From contig JBITNC010000001.1 in the NCBI GenBank assembly GCA_050084985.1, positions 1,612,001 through 1,676,000 on the forward strand: a DNA stretch of 64,000 bases. The letters run 5' to 3'. This document shows, piece after piece, positions 49,104-61,100 of this stretch (position 1 is the stretch's first letter; every line of letters begins with the position of its first letter). The notes beneath the pieces were generated by a model that worked only from the letters and a program-made list of their open reading frames with translations, did not search any database and was not told the origin of the DNA. The position numbers and the translations under genes were made by a program. This stretch comes from Nageia nagi. Lineage: Eukaryota > Pinophyta.

Positions 49104-50284
49104 TGTAAATATCCAATTACAATATCAAGTGTAAATAACTCAAAATATACAAGTTTGCTCTAACATTAGGCCTAGGGAATCTGAATCAAACCCCAACAAT
49201 GCAAATATGCTAATGTATAGCTACAACTAGCATATATCAATCAATATAATCTCATAATGCCAATGTATGTCTCATACAAATACATACATGCAAAAGTAAT
49301 CCAACAATATCAATAGATAAGTATGCACACCACAAATATGATATTCAAGTGCCTAATGGTTGTATAGAATATAATTAATGATCAAAGATATAATACCAAG
49401 CTCCTAAAGCTATACATTAGCCTCCATGGAGCTAATTAGGGTAAAACTAATATCTTCAAGCTGGATGGATAGATAGGATAGTCTTGCTCCCTTAGAACCT
49501 GAATCCTATCCATTGAATGAGCCATCCTCTGATCCTAGAAACCATTGAAGGTAGAAGCACAACCTTAGAATACCACCATATGGAAAAGGGTGCTATACCA
49601 ATATCGTAGACTAATATGATCCCTCAACCTACTAATCCTCCTAGATGTTGCACCTAATGGTTTTCTTAATGCTATGCTAAGAATCTTATCCATAGGATAG
49701 TATCAAAGATAATAATAATATTTTGTATATCCAAATATAAGGCTACAATACCTTATATAATACTTTACTAGATCTATATCTCACCTAGGATTCATTACTT
49801 GGCTCCTCTAATACAATGTTATCTTCATGGGGGCCCATAAGATCCAACATGGGGGCCTACGGATCAAGCATGTCTAACATGGGTGTCTAGGATCCATAAA
49901 TACTAACATGGTTGTATGGATCACCACAAATGCCTAACCTGGGGCTAGGAGTCATATGTAGGGGCTAGGTATCATCATGGACAAATGTGGGGGTCTATGA
50001 GTCTCCCCAAGGTTGGTGCATATACATGAGTGCTCATCCATCCACCTAAGTGCTAAGACCTTGTGATTCCCATAATCATGATTGATATCTCCAAGTACAT
50101 TAAAAAACCTAATCTATACTTACAAGGGAGACATCCCACTTGGGGCTCATAGTGGGGTATAATGACCCATTAAGTCTTCTATCCCAATTATTAACTTAAA
50201 GCACAATATAATAATTAAATATAATATAAATGGGAATTCATAGAATTCCATAATTAATTACAAATATACTAAGGGGACATCATA
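49104..50284 (-). repeat. 3' LTR of element E
   Basis: An 1181-bp copy. Its inner end reads ACATCATA where the other copy has ACATCACA. About 49808-50030 is a minisatellite with a unit near 30 bp containing AACATGGGGGCCTA. The minus-strand TTATATAAGG at 49751-49760 is a TATA candidate shared with the other LTR. Inside the element, next to the LTR, the minus strand shows the purine tract GAGAGGGAGGCTT. Confidence 0.88.
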
Positions 50285-50629
50285 AAGCCTCCCTCTCAAA
50301 TTACTTACCCTTAAGCAATGGAGGAAGATTGTAGCATATTATCATTCAAGAATCTTTTAACTTTGTAGATTGTAATTTGCCAAAGTGAAATACAACTTTA
50401 ATATATCCTCTCCATGATGAGGGTCCTATGCAAAATGTTGGAACTGCATCCCCATGCATCACTAATGTATGCAAAAAAATTGATATGATGTGCCTATCAT
50501 TATCCATAAGGTACTACATGGTTGTCCTTAGAAAACATGGGAGTGTATGAAAGCCTTTAAGGCGTGTACCTAAAAGAACCTCAAGTAAATCATAGGTAAG
50601 TGTAAACAGGTAGACCCTTTTCTCTATGT

Positions 50630-51230
50630 ATGAGGCCAAGTCTCCTCCAAGCCTAATGTGGAGTCCCAAACTCCCTCAACTACTAGTGTGAAATAAGAAA
50701 CCTCCCCTTCCTCCAATGTAGGGTACCAAGCTTTTCTCTATCCCAATATCAAGTGTATAGGCCTTCCCAAATCCAATATGTGGAGCCAACACTCCCTCAA
50801 TCCATTTGTTGGGTACTCAAACTTCTCTAAACCAAATAGGGATGTTCAAACCTCTTCATGCTCATCATAATGCATAAATATATCTCATCCACCCATGCAA
50901 GGTGCAATGGCTCCCCCAAATCTATCATGGGGAAGTATAACTCCTTCAATATCAATGTCCCACTCCCAACCCTCTTATTGATCTACATGGAGGGTATATG
51001 CTCTCGCATGTCCAACGTTAGGTGGAAAACCTCCCTAAAGCCCAATATGAGATGAAAAGCCTCCCTAGTGCTCAACGTGGGGGGTATAGATCCCTCAAGG
51101 CTCCACATGGGGTTTCAAACCTCCCTAAAGCCCAATGTAAGGTATAGGAGATCCTCCAAGCTCAATGTACTACCTTCAAGCTTCCTAAGATGCAACATGG
51201 GCTATGGGAGCTCTCTAATGATCCTCTTCT
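50630..51230. repeat. Minisatellite of about 30-34 bp in the 3' region of E
   Basis: Diverged tandem units are best seen at 51000-51200, for example CCTCCCTAAAGCCCAATATG, CCTCCCTAGTGCTCAACGTG and CCTCCCTAAAGCCCAATGTA. Weaker units extend left to about 50630. It lies between protease and the polypurine tract, where pol is missing. The open stretches on the plus strand across it are produced by the repeat and not evidence of a gene. Confidence 0.8.
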
Positions 51231-51339
51231 CCTTTCTAAACACCTTTGTGTCAAATTTGGCCATATTTTTAGATTTTTCCTTCTTTTGGTACCACTCAAT
51301 CACCTCCATTCACTTGTTATCTACCTTTGAATAATCATC

Positions 51340-53338
51340 ACAAATTCCTTGCAATGTATGGATCTTCCCATTGATCTTGAAACTCATAGTGAGTTTTTGG
51401 TAGTTAGTATGAATATAACATAAATTAAATAGCCACTAAATTCCTATAATAATGTGAGTATGCCCCTTAAAATGATAAACATAGAAGTTCTCCCTCACTA
51501 TGTAACTATGTAGCCTCACTCCAAACCTCTCAATAATGTGATCCATAAGCATGAGTTTTCCATTGGCATTAGAAACCCAAAATCATTCAAACCACTTGGT
51601 TTTCAATTTCTTCTTATATAAAAAGCTTACATTGATGAATTTATGAGATGCAATTGGATCAATCATAACCATCACATCATGTCCACCTACTTGCTCCACC
51701 ACCTTCAATGTGAGGTACTTCTTTACCCCATGGAGTGAAGAGATCATACTCCCTAATGATACTTCCTCCTTAGGTGATTCCTAGTCTAGTATGTCCATAC
51801 CAAGATCCAAATTTGAATTATATGAATCCTCCTTATAAAATATCTCTATGTAGTGCACATGTCCCTTACCTTGGCAAAGGTTCCCTAGCTCCCAAACCTT
51901 CTTGTAGTAGAAGCACTTGCCTTCCTCCCTCAACTTTCTCTAAGTAGTTGCATCCAACTAATTCATACAAGGTTGGGGGAAGGGTTTTACCTTGCTTATC
52001 CCCTCCTTTTCCATAAAATGCTTTTGAGTGGCTGGCCCCTTGTACATATTCACTCCCTTAAGGGATTTCTTGATTGAATCTAGATCATATGTGGCCTGGA
52101 TGGCATCATTAAGGTTCCTAGGTGAGGATACCTTAAACATTACTTGTATAAATTCCATCATTCCCTATATGAAGAGCAATGTCATCCATTCCTTATTAAT
52201 TTGGTGTATCATGACACTAATCTTTTGGAACTTTGACTCATACTCATCCACTACTCCATGTTATCTCAATGATGTCAAATCTAGGAAGTAATCGTTCTTC
52301 TTCTTCTGATCAAACCTCTTTACTAACTATTTAGCAAACTCATCAAAGGAGGTGATGAATGAGAAATATTAGATTATTACTCCATGATACCACCATTTTA
52401 GGGCATCATCCTCAAAATGTAATGATGGAAAATGAATTGCATCTTTCTCCACCATATTTGGGCTCAAAGTAAAGTAGTTCTATAGTTGATATAGGCATGC
52501 CCTAGTATTCATCCTCTTCCCATAATACATTTGCACCTACATTTATTTATATTATGTTGCAAGTCTCTCTTATCTTCCCATGAGCTGATTAGGGTGTGTG
52601 GACCATGTGTACTGCTCCCCTTTAACCCTAGGATCTTTAGGTATCCATTGAAGTTGACATATCTCTTTAATATTGGATCCAACATTGAATACTTCCTAAA
52701 ACTTTGATTCAACTCTAGTGGCCAAGAACCCCATTCTTTGCCTCTTCTCTTTACTTCTTGGTGAACATGGGTTTGGAAATCTTGGGGATAATGGGATTCC
52801 CAATCTTGCCAACATCCTCATCTAGGTACATCCCTAGGAGAGGGTTAGTACCCTATGGCACTCAGTGTGAGTGGGATCTCAAAAATGTGGGTTCTAAATG
52901 ATCCATAGATATGTGATGGGTGGATTCCCAATATTTTAAACTATAAGATCTCCTCATACTCACCTCCCTCTCTACCCTATCCTCTACATGTGGCTATTCT
53001 CTTTCATCTCGAATAGGATATGGGGGGCTAATGTGCCTCTTCGGCTCTTCTTGAACTCCCACATATCTATTCAATTACCTTTGCATGGTGGTGATGGCTT
53101 TAATCATGCTATGAATGGTCAAAATAGGCTCATTGAATTTTCACTTAGGTTTGGATTCTTGAACTGAAGTAGCGCTTATCCTCTTATTCAATATCGATCT
53201 CCCTTTGATGCATCATTCTCTTCTCTGAAATCACCTACATTTGGCACCTCATTCATCTATGGTTGATGCTCTTCCTCTTGGATGGCCCTAAAAGGTGTGT
53301 CTCCTACCTATGAATTTTTTCTCTTCCTAGAAGATGTC
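51340..53338 (-). pseudogene. gag-protease polyprotein of element E, decayed
   Basis: The start is the ATG at 53338 (MTSSRKRKNS), about 70 bases inside the primer site. The gag core includes DDALKWWYHG, then KRFDQKKKNDYFLDLTSL near 52310 and VVDEYESKFQKISVMIHQIN near 52250. After one stop it continues with MMEFIQVMFKVSSPRNLNDA in the open frame 52161-51958. A zinc knuckle survives as CFYYKKVWELGNLCQGKG near 51900, with a Cys and the His replaced. The protease follows near 51670: VMVMIDPIASHKFINVSFLY, where the usual Ser/Gly positions of the active site are altered, and then ENFYVYHFKGHTHIIIGI. It ends near 51340 with no RT. The order and motifs correspond step by step to those of element C. 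Confidence 0.85.
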
Positions 53339-53408
53339 ATCTCCTTCTAAATGGTGGATATAGTATAATAGTGATGAACTATAGGTATCATTCATAAGTT
53401 GGCTAGAT

Positions 53409-53424
53409 CTAAGCTCTGATGCCA
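53409..53424 (-). promoter_or_regulatory. Primer binding site of element E (initiator Met tRNA)
   Basis: TGGCATCAGAGCTTAG on the minus strand, one base from the LTR. It differs from TGGTATCAGAGC at one position. This fixes the strand of the element. Confidence 0.85.
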
Positions 53425-53425
53425 C

Positions 53426-54600
53426 TGTAAAGATCCAATTACAATATCAAGTGCAAATAGCTTAAAATATTAAATTATGCTCTAATGTTAGGCCTATGCC
53501 ATCTAAATCAAACCCTAATAATACAAATATAGCAACATCTAGCTACAACTAGCAGATATCGATCAATACAAGCTCAAAATACCAACATATGGCTCATACA
53601 AATATATGCATGCAAAAGTAATCCAATTATACCAATAGGCAAGTATGCATAACACAAATATGAGATCCAAGTGCCCAATAATTGCATAGAATATAATCAA
53701 TGATCAAAGATATAATACCAAGCTCCCAAAGCTGGACATTGGCCTCTAAGGAGATAACTAGAGCATAATGAATATTCTCAAGTTGGATAGATGGATAGGA
53801 TAGTCTTGCTACCTCAGAACCTAAATCCTCTCCATCGAAGGAAGCCTCATCTAATCCTAGAAACAATTGAAGGTAGAAGCGTAACCTCAAAATACCATTG
53901 GGTGGGCAAGGGTACTACACCAATATCATAGACTAATAGGATCCCTCAACTTGCTAATCCTCCTAGATGTTGTACCTAGGGTTTTTCTTAACACTACGTT
54001 AATACTCTTTTCCATAGTATGGTATCAAAGATAATAATAATATTTTTTATATCTAGATATGAAGCTCCAATGCCTTATATAACACTTTACTAGATTTGGA
54101 TCTCACCTAGGAGTCATTACCTAGCTCCTCTAATCCAATGTTAGCCTCCTGGGGGCCTACAATGTCCAACGTGGTGACCTAGCAATCAAGAATGCCCAAC
54201 ATGGGTGTTTAGGATCCATAAATTCCAACATTATGGTTTGGAGTGCCACGCATGCTTAACGTGGGTCTAGGAGTCATGTGTGTTGGCTAGGTGTCATCAT
54301 GGGTCGATGTGGTGATCTAGGATTCTCCCCAAGGTTGGTGCATGTATATAAGTGCTCACTAAGTGCTAAATAGGCCTTAGGATTCCCACAATCATGATTG
54401 GGATCTCCAAGTACATTAAAACACCTAATCTATGCTTGGGAGGGATATGTCCTACTTAGGGATTACAATGGGGTCTAATGAGCCATTAAGTCTTCTATCT
54501 CAAGTATTAACTTAAAGCACAACATAATAATTAAATATAATACAAAGGGGAATTCATATAATTCTATGATTAATTACAAAGATACAAGGGGGACATCACA
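53426..54600 (-). repeat. 5' LTR of element E
   Basis: A 1175-bp copy colinear with the left LTR, including the minisatellite (about 54140-54330) and the TATA candidate (54073-54082). Many scattered substitutions separate the copies. Confidence 0.88.
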
Positions 54601-55200
54601 TTCTTTGTAAGGATTTGACCACCATGGCTTGTATCTTTAATACTAAATTTTTAACTTCTTCCACCATGAATTTATCTCATTTTAGTAGTTTGAGAGTGTG
54701 TTATTTCTAGAGACCTTTGGGGTTTGACCCCATTATGATTATGGTTATCTTGTTCATTATCCTTTGTATATGGAAGGAAACTTATCCATGAATGAAATCC
54801 TCCTCACTCTCATAGATATCCATGGGCTCCTTTTGTAGATAGTTTTGAAGGAGCTTATCAAGGGGAGGCATAAATATAAGGGTTTGGGTAAGAACTAAAC
54901 TCAATTCTACTAGGTCAATAGTAGATTCTTGTTGTTTCCTAGCTAGTAGCAAATTACTGCTATGCGATTCCTGCTACCTAGCCTATAGTAGATTCTTGCT
55001 ACAAGTTCACATTGCTTAGTTGACTATGATATTCCTATTATTAGATTCATGTCACCTAGTTGGTATCAAATTCCCACTGTAGGATTCTTGTTGAGGGATT
55101 TCCTACTCTAGTTGAAAGAAAATTATTATTGTAGGGTTTATTGTTGTCAAACTAGCAACATATTCATGTTGTGTGGTTCATGCTACTAGACCAGCTACGA
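54601..55200 (-). pseudogene. Unidentified coding remnant with short internal repeats
   Basis: Minus-strand reading from about 55110 gives repeated motifs such as ARQQESHSSNLLLARKQQES, apparently spaced about every 10-12 residues. Then comes LTQTLIFMPPLDKLLQNYLQ, KEPMDIYESEEDFIHG and, near the E junction, VEEVKNLVLKIQAMVVKSLQ. Several stops are present. The composition and the final coiled-coil-like part recall the N-terminal half of a retrotransposon gag, but I cannot identify it. Element E split it at TTCTT. Confidence 0.4.
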
Positions 55201-56560
55201 ATGATCCTCATTTGATAATTTATATGTTTATTTTTCTAATATGTTTATTAAATTTATTTTTTTCTAATATTTTGTGAAATATTAATAAATGTGAAATCAA
55301 TATTTGATTTCATTCAAATACTTAATTTATATATATTTACTTTTGGATAAACTTTTATAGGTCCTACAAACCAATGAGTTTAAAAGAACATTAAAAGACT
55401 TCTATATACTCTTCCTATATGTATTTCTCTACAATCCTATTTACCATTTTTCTAGTCACTTATGGACATTACTATCAAATTAAAATTTTCAATTTATATG
55501 TTTTTTACAATCCAATTAATCATTCTTTTGATCACTTATGGATATTAATATCAAATTTCTACCCTCTCCCCTTACATGCATACCCTTTTTAACAACTCTC
55601 TTTGAAAAAGGATTCCCTAAATAGTGTACTATAAGTTCAATTATATCTAGTACAAAATAAGGGACACTAAGAATCCATCTCATTATAAAATTATCATGAT
55701 GTCTTTTACTTCCCAAACTCTATGGAATTATTCTACAAAATAAAATTAGCAATTACTAGCTTAATGAAAATAAATTAAGAGCTAAAGGATAAGCCAATTT
55801 TAGAAGCAAGCATTCAACAATCAATCACATTATCTCTCTTTTAATTATTGTTAACAATTGTCAAAAAATGAAAAAGATCTATTTGATTATTATGTGGAAT
55901 TCAAAGTATTTAAGACTATTCCCAAGGGTAAACTTTTAACGTATATGGCCAACTTATAAATACCTTATGAACTAGGATTTGCAATTTATAAGAATTATAA
56001 GTGAAATTAATACAAGGGTAGTACAATAAAATTAATACGATATTGAAGTTCATCAAGGATGATTGATATCCCCAAATCTATTAGGTAAACTAGAAAGATA
56101 GTTAGAAGTTGGGTACACAAATATCAACCTCAACAACTTCATCATTGTTATCGTATTTCATGTAGATGATATTATCTTATTAGCTAAATATTATTATAAT
56201 TTTGTAAAATAATTAAATATCCATCAAACATTATGATAGATAGATAGATAGTTATCTTTTAACTTCTTATCAAATTTTTTTCAAAAGCAAATATGTGACA
56301 ATTAAGTATTTGAATGAGTTTTTCTCATATAAAGAAAAATTTTGAACAATACATATATATATATATAAAGAAAAAAAAGAATACTGCCAAGGATAATTGA
56401 CCATAGTCACTCACACCATCTTAATAAAAATAAATCATTAAAACAAAATTCTAGAATTAGATTAAGCATAATATGATGATGTTTATTAAAACCTCTAAAT
56501 AGTAACTTATCACCTCTTGAAAAGGGAATTTGGAGATAAGTGAGGTGTTGATTAGGATTG
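55201..56560. other. AT-rich spacer with a possible copia RT fragment
   Basis: Most of this is unassigned. The plus strand at about 56113-56214 reads NNFIIVIVFHVDDIILLA in an open stretch, which resembles the Ty1/copia RT active-site region (usual form YVDD). No flanking RT motifs are clear, so the assignment is tentative. A short AT run lies at 56350-56366. Confidence 0.35.
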
Positions 56561-58002
56561 TGTAATATATACGCCATGAACAATCTTAACCAAAGTAAAT
56601 CAAGAACAGACTATGGTGACAGTCTGATCTTCGGAGAAGGTCGGTTCCTTATACATTGGGTATAGGAGAAGTAACAAGAAAGGAAATAAAAAGAGTAGAG
56701 TGTGAGGAATTTAAGCAAAGGGCTTGGGGTAATAAGAGAGAAAGCAAAGGTGAATCATTAGTTTAGTGCGGGCTTTCACAGGGTGTGAAACCTTGGCCTG
56801 AATCTAGTGTAGCAGCTACAGTACAAGCTCTCACTCTAGTAGTTTCCCAGCTTTACTCTACCATGTATGCAGACATAGTTATACTAACAGCTCACAATTA
56901 TCATTCAGGAAACACACTAAGCTACCACAATGTAACCTAATTAAGAATAACAATTATGAGTGCTAGACGAGAAAGGTCAATATGGTATCATATTACCGAT
57001 AAAAAACTACAGGTCTTAGAGAACAAATGTAAGGAGCAATACTAGGGCTTCCAACCCTTTTTCCTTTGTTTATTCCTTACTTATACTGAAATAACAACAG
57101 TTACAAGAATTGTAGAATAGAAACATTTACAAAAATGGCTTCAAGATTCTAGCCTTGTTTTAACTGATACTACCTATATATGCCATTGGCAAATTACAAA
57201 AATTGGGTAGATTATAGATGATACAGCTTCTTGATAACTATGATCTCACCTCTCACTGACCTTGTCTCTTTCAGGATATTCTACTTACTGGCTCCAGTTA
57301 TTCAATCACTCCTTGCTGACCTCATCACTTCTGAGATCCAGTTTCATTCAAAAATGTGAATATTGTTTTCCCCATGATGTCATCTTCATACTTCCAAAAT
57401 ATTCTACTTATGGGCTCCGGCTATTCAATCATTCCTTGCTGACCTCATCACTTTCGAGATCTAGTTTTTGCTAAAAAGTGTGAATATTGTTTTCCCCATG
57501 ACATCATCTTCATACTTCTGGAATATTCTACTTACGAGCTCTGGCTACTCAATCATTCCTTGCTGACCTCATCACTTCCAGGATCCAATTTTTGCTAAAA
57601 AGTGTGAATATTATTTTCCCCATGATGTCACCTTCATACTTCTAGAATGCTTCACTTTACTGATTATGGATTTTCAATAACCCTTTTGCTAACCTCATCC
57701 CTACATTCTAGAATATTCTACTTACTAGCTCCAGCTATTCAATCACTCCTTGCTGACCTCATCTCTTTCAGGATCCAATTTTGGGTTAAGGTTTGAAATC
57801 ACTGACGTCATCTCTTCGAGATCCGAGTTACTCAATGTTAACTTCACAGGGCTTTTCTTCTTTCATAATAATGTAATTATTTTTGGAAACTGGTTCTTGA
57901 AACCCATTATGATTATGCTTAGCCTACGTCACCTCTAGAAGTGATCATACTTTCAGAGAACCTTGGAGTAATGATTATGTATTGATATACATTTTGGCAA
58001 CA
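56561..58002 (-). repeat. Probable 3' LTR of element F
   Basis: The inner end is chosen at 58002 because the minus strand there reads TGTTGCCAAAATG, directly after a purine-rich GGTGAAAGTTTCCCACAGA. The far end is uncertain. The interior contains a 123-125-bp tandem array. Confidence 0.5.
57279..57830. repeat. Tandem array of about 124-bp units in the LTR of F
   Basis: Units beginning TTCTACTTA start at 57279, 57402 and 57526, and a related start lies at 57651. A shortened copy (65 bp) is followed by another unit from 57716. Each unit includes CCTTGCTGACCTCATC and TTTTCCCCATGATGTCA. The open stretches on the plus strand here come from the array. Confidence 0.92.
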
Positions 58003-58103
58003 TCTGTGGGAAACTTTCACCAATTACAAAGAAATTTTAGAACCCAAAATCTTATTAGAATGAATCAATGAATCAGACTTCAGTTCTATATATTTAGGAG
58101 TTA

Positions 58104-61100
58104 CTAAACCTTACTCCAGTCTATGGGGATCCCAAAAAAATCCTTTAGCCTTGCATGGGCTAAAGCTATAGTGTTCAAAATTTCATAAGACACATAAGCA
58201 TATTTTCTTAATAATTGCTGAATGTGAAAGCCACCGTTTGCCAAAGAATCAAAGAATTTTATCAAATTGGTTTCGTCAAATGAAACCAAGAGCATATCAA
58301 TATCATCAGTGCTTTGAATCCTATTCTGTAGACCACTAAAAAACTTAGCTTCAGAGACAAGCGAGCCATCACTTCTCCATAACTCTAGGATTTTGGATGC
58401 ATTTAATCCCTGAATCTTTGACTTCAAGTTTTCCATTTCTTGTATCCAGCTTAGGACATTACCCTTGATCTCATGACAAACCCATTTCCCCCTCACTGGG
58501 TAATTGATTGCCGACATGAGTTCCACTCGATCACCAATATTATAAGACTGTAGCTTTTCATTAGAGAGGTCGTTCAGCCTCTTGTTTGCTTACTTGGCCT
58601 ATTTTGAAATTGGATTCAAAATATTTTCACATCTGGTGACCTCAACCTTGAGCCTTTTGAACTCTAATAAGCATGATTCTATATGGTCTCTCAGATGAAT
58701 CAAATCTTTGATTTCTTGCACCCTCAGCTCCCAAAATCTTTTCTTCATATTTAACAAAAAGGATTTGTCTACCTTATTCACATTTAGACTTAATTGGAGT
58801 TGCGCTATATTCGCGTTCAAACTTCTAATCTCTGCTACTCTGGCAGTTATCTCAACATCTCTCTGAGAGATGATGGCATCTTTCTAGCTCAAAATATCTG
58901 TTGTAGGAGCCACTACTAAACTATTCTTCAAAACTGATATATTATTTTTTGCAGCTTTTAGTTTTACCTTCTGAGTGTCTAATTGCTACTTCATAGCTTC
59001 ATGGGCCTTTTGCAGCTTACTATACCTGACCTCCAACTTTGTCAGCTCTGATATGTTAAGGTCTACTGCAGTTTGCAAGAGCTCATTTTTATCACTCCAA
59101 GATATGCTTTGTGTGTTAATTTTCACTTGGGTATTCATAGCAGATAGATCACTTTGCCCCTCTTGTGGGTCTTGGGTAATTGCCATTTCAAGCACCTTAT
59201 GCTTTGGATCCATTGAAGTCCAGAACCTTACCAGATTATTTGGAACTAGGAGCTTCTTGACCTGCTTCTACATCCATGCATCTCATCCCTATTTTATCTG
59301 TTGGTACTGCTGCATAATGTCGTCCATAGATACTTATTATCCTGATATCATAATAAATGGAGATCCAATGCTCAACTCTTGAGGGGAGGAGGCCACGATC
59401 TACTATGTTGGTGTCACGGGGCTAGCTTGACTGGGCCCAAGGACACTACTACCGAATGGATTCACGGTAGAAAGTGCTAGAATGGATGAAGGAGAGGATG
59501 ATGGAGGTAGAGATGGTGGATGTGATGATGGTATTGTAGTGATGCTAATGATGGGGGGAATTTGTGGGTTGGATGTAAGGGGAAGAGAGCTTTACCATTA
59601 GATAGGTGGCGATGGTGTTATGAGAGATTGAATGGGTGAAGCTGGAATGGTTACTGGAATTTGTGGAAGTGAAATTGGAATGGAAATGGGCATGATAGAA
59701 ATAGATAGAGAAGGAGTAGGAGAAGCAAGGGAAGAGGGAGTAGAGAGCATACCTGATGGAGTAGGGCTCTTTCTTCTTCTCTTTGGCAGTGGTGGGAGTG
59801 GTGCCTTCTCCTTTTAGACTTTTCTTTTGATGATATACACTCTCTCGGGCCTCCTAGCTGCTATTTCTATGGAAACTCCCCTGGTTTCTTCCTCAGGTTA
59901 CTCCTCCTGAGCTGATGCTTAGGATCCTGCACATCCCTGCTCTCTTTCCTCATCACTATCATCTGAACATTCATCTATAGGGATGTCTATGGGATGTTCT
60001 ATTCTCCACATCTCTTCAAATTTATCATCTAAATCAAAATCTAAAGGGTTATTCTGATTTTTAGATTCAATACAGTACTAGGTGAAGGTAGCTATTTTTT
60101 CCTCACTCCAGCTCTGATCTCTTAAGGTTTTTAAATACTTTTTCGAGATGGAATCTATTTTTGGGTCAAAATTTTCTTTCTTGCTATAAAAACTTAACCA
60201 TGGCGGAAATAAATCCTTAGTAATCAAGGTAGTGGGCATTACCTTTCCTTCATGTTCCAAGTTTCACCAACTAAGCAGCTCTGGCCTGGATTCAGCTCTA
60301 AAACCTGGGGGATTTGGCTAGCTCCTCAACCTCTTGCCAAAGATATCCTCAAGATCAAATAGCAAATATTGACTAAGTTTTTTCAATTTTAATTTCAATA
60401 ATTTACCTTTTAATTGTTCACTTGCTCCCCTGCTTTGAAGCACCAAGTCGTGCACTTTATGAGGAAGGGCATAAACTATCCTCTTTTTGTTGCAGCTCCA
60501 TATTTAGAATCTATATAATCCATTTATTTGGTGTATTCCATACTGAAAACCCAATCCATTACATGGATCGATAGTAAGAAATGAGCCCCAAAAAATGCAT
60601 AAAGCTTGATGAAAGTCCCCTCCTCTGTGAAGAACCAGTCCCCGATCTCTCCATGGGGCATTCAGAGGTAAAGCTTGGAAGCTGTTGATAATCTTGGAAC
60701 TGTGGGGGTAAATAAACTCATTGCAGAAACCAAAAAGTTTTCTACAAAGAAGTAATAATCTACTGAGGACCTCACCTCCTTAGTCCATTTTGAGACCCAC
60801 TTTCATCAATCTGAACCAAGGTTAAATTCTTGAAAACACTAGCATTTTGATGAATCATCATCCAAATAATGTGTGACACATACACAAAATGAAATCCCTC
60901 ACTAATCTTTTCTAACTGTTTAGACATTCCATATGAAAGGGCAATAGCCCAGTCATACATTGTAGGAGAAATTGGGTGAGAAATCTGGTATGCGATAGCC
61001 AATTTTGATGGTGAGACATACCTATCTATCTCTTCACCTGCTGCTATGGCTAACATGGATAATAACAATTGCAGATGTGCAAAAAAATTGGAGAGCGAGA

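Larger units (their letters stand above)
49104..54600 (-). mobile_element. Element E: complete gag-protease-only LTR retrotransposon
   Basis: LTRs of about 1.18 kb (49104-50284 and 53426-54600) and perfect flanking TTCTT duplications (49099-49103 and 54601-54605) define the 5497-bp element. It reads on the minus strand. The primer site TGGCATCAGAGCTTAG (53424 down to 53409) fits initiator methionine tRNA. The body has gag and protease only, then a minisatellite; RT, RNase H and integrase are absent. The organisation matches element C, and the termini are related (start TGTAA.ATCC on the plus strand, one-base gap before the primer site), but the LTR sequences differ. So C and E are two families of similar build. 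Confidence 0.92.

Noticed and set aside
50858-51334. Plus-strand ORFs of 65 and 88 codons with repeated SLKPN-like segments
   Set aside because: The repeated peptide arises from the minisatellite of element E, not from a gene.
57262-57474. Plus-strand ORF with repeated peptide (NHSLLTSSL)
   Set aside because: It is a translation of the 124-bp tandem array in the LTR of F.
58975-59382. Plus-strand ORF of 135 codons with Cys-rich stretches
   Set aside because: It is antisense to the coiled-coil part of the extra ORF of F, which has a coherent frame on the minus strand.
59632-59817. Plus-strand Gly/Glu/Met-rich ORF
   Set aside because: It is antisense to the Pro/Ser-rich linker of the F extra ORF; the composition follows from that.
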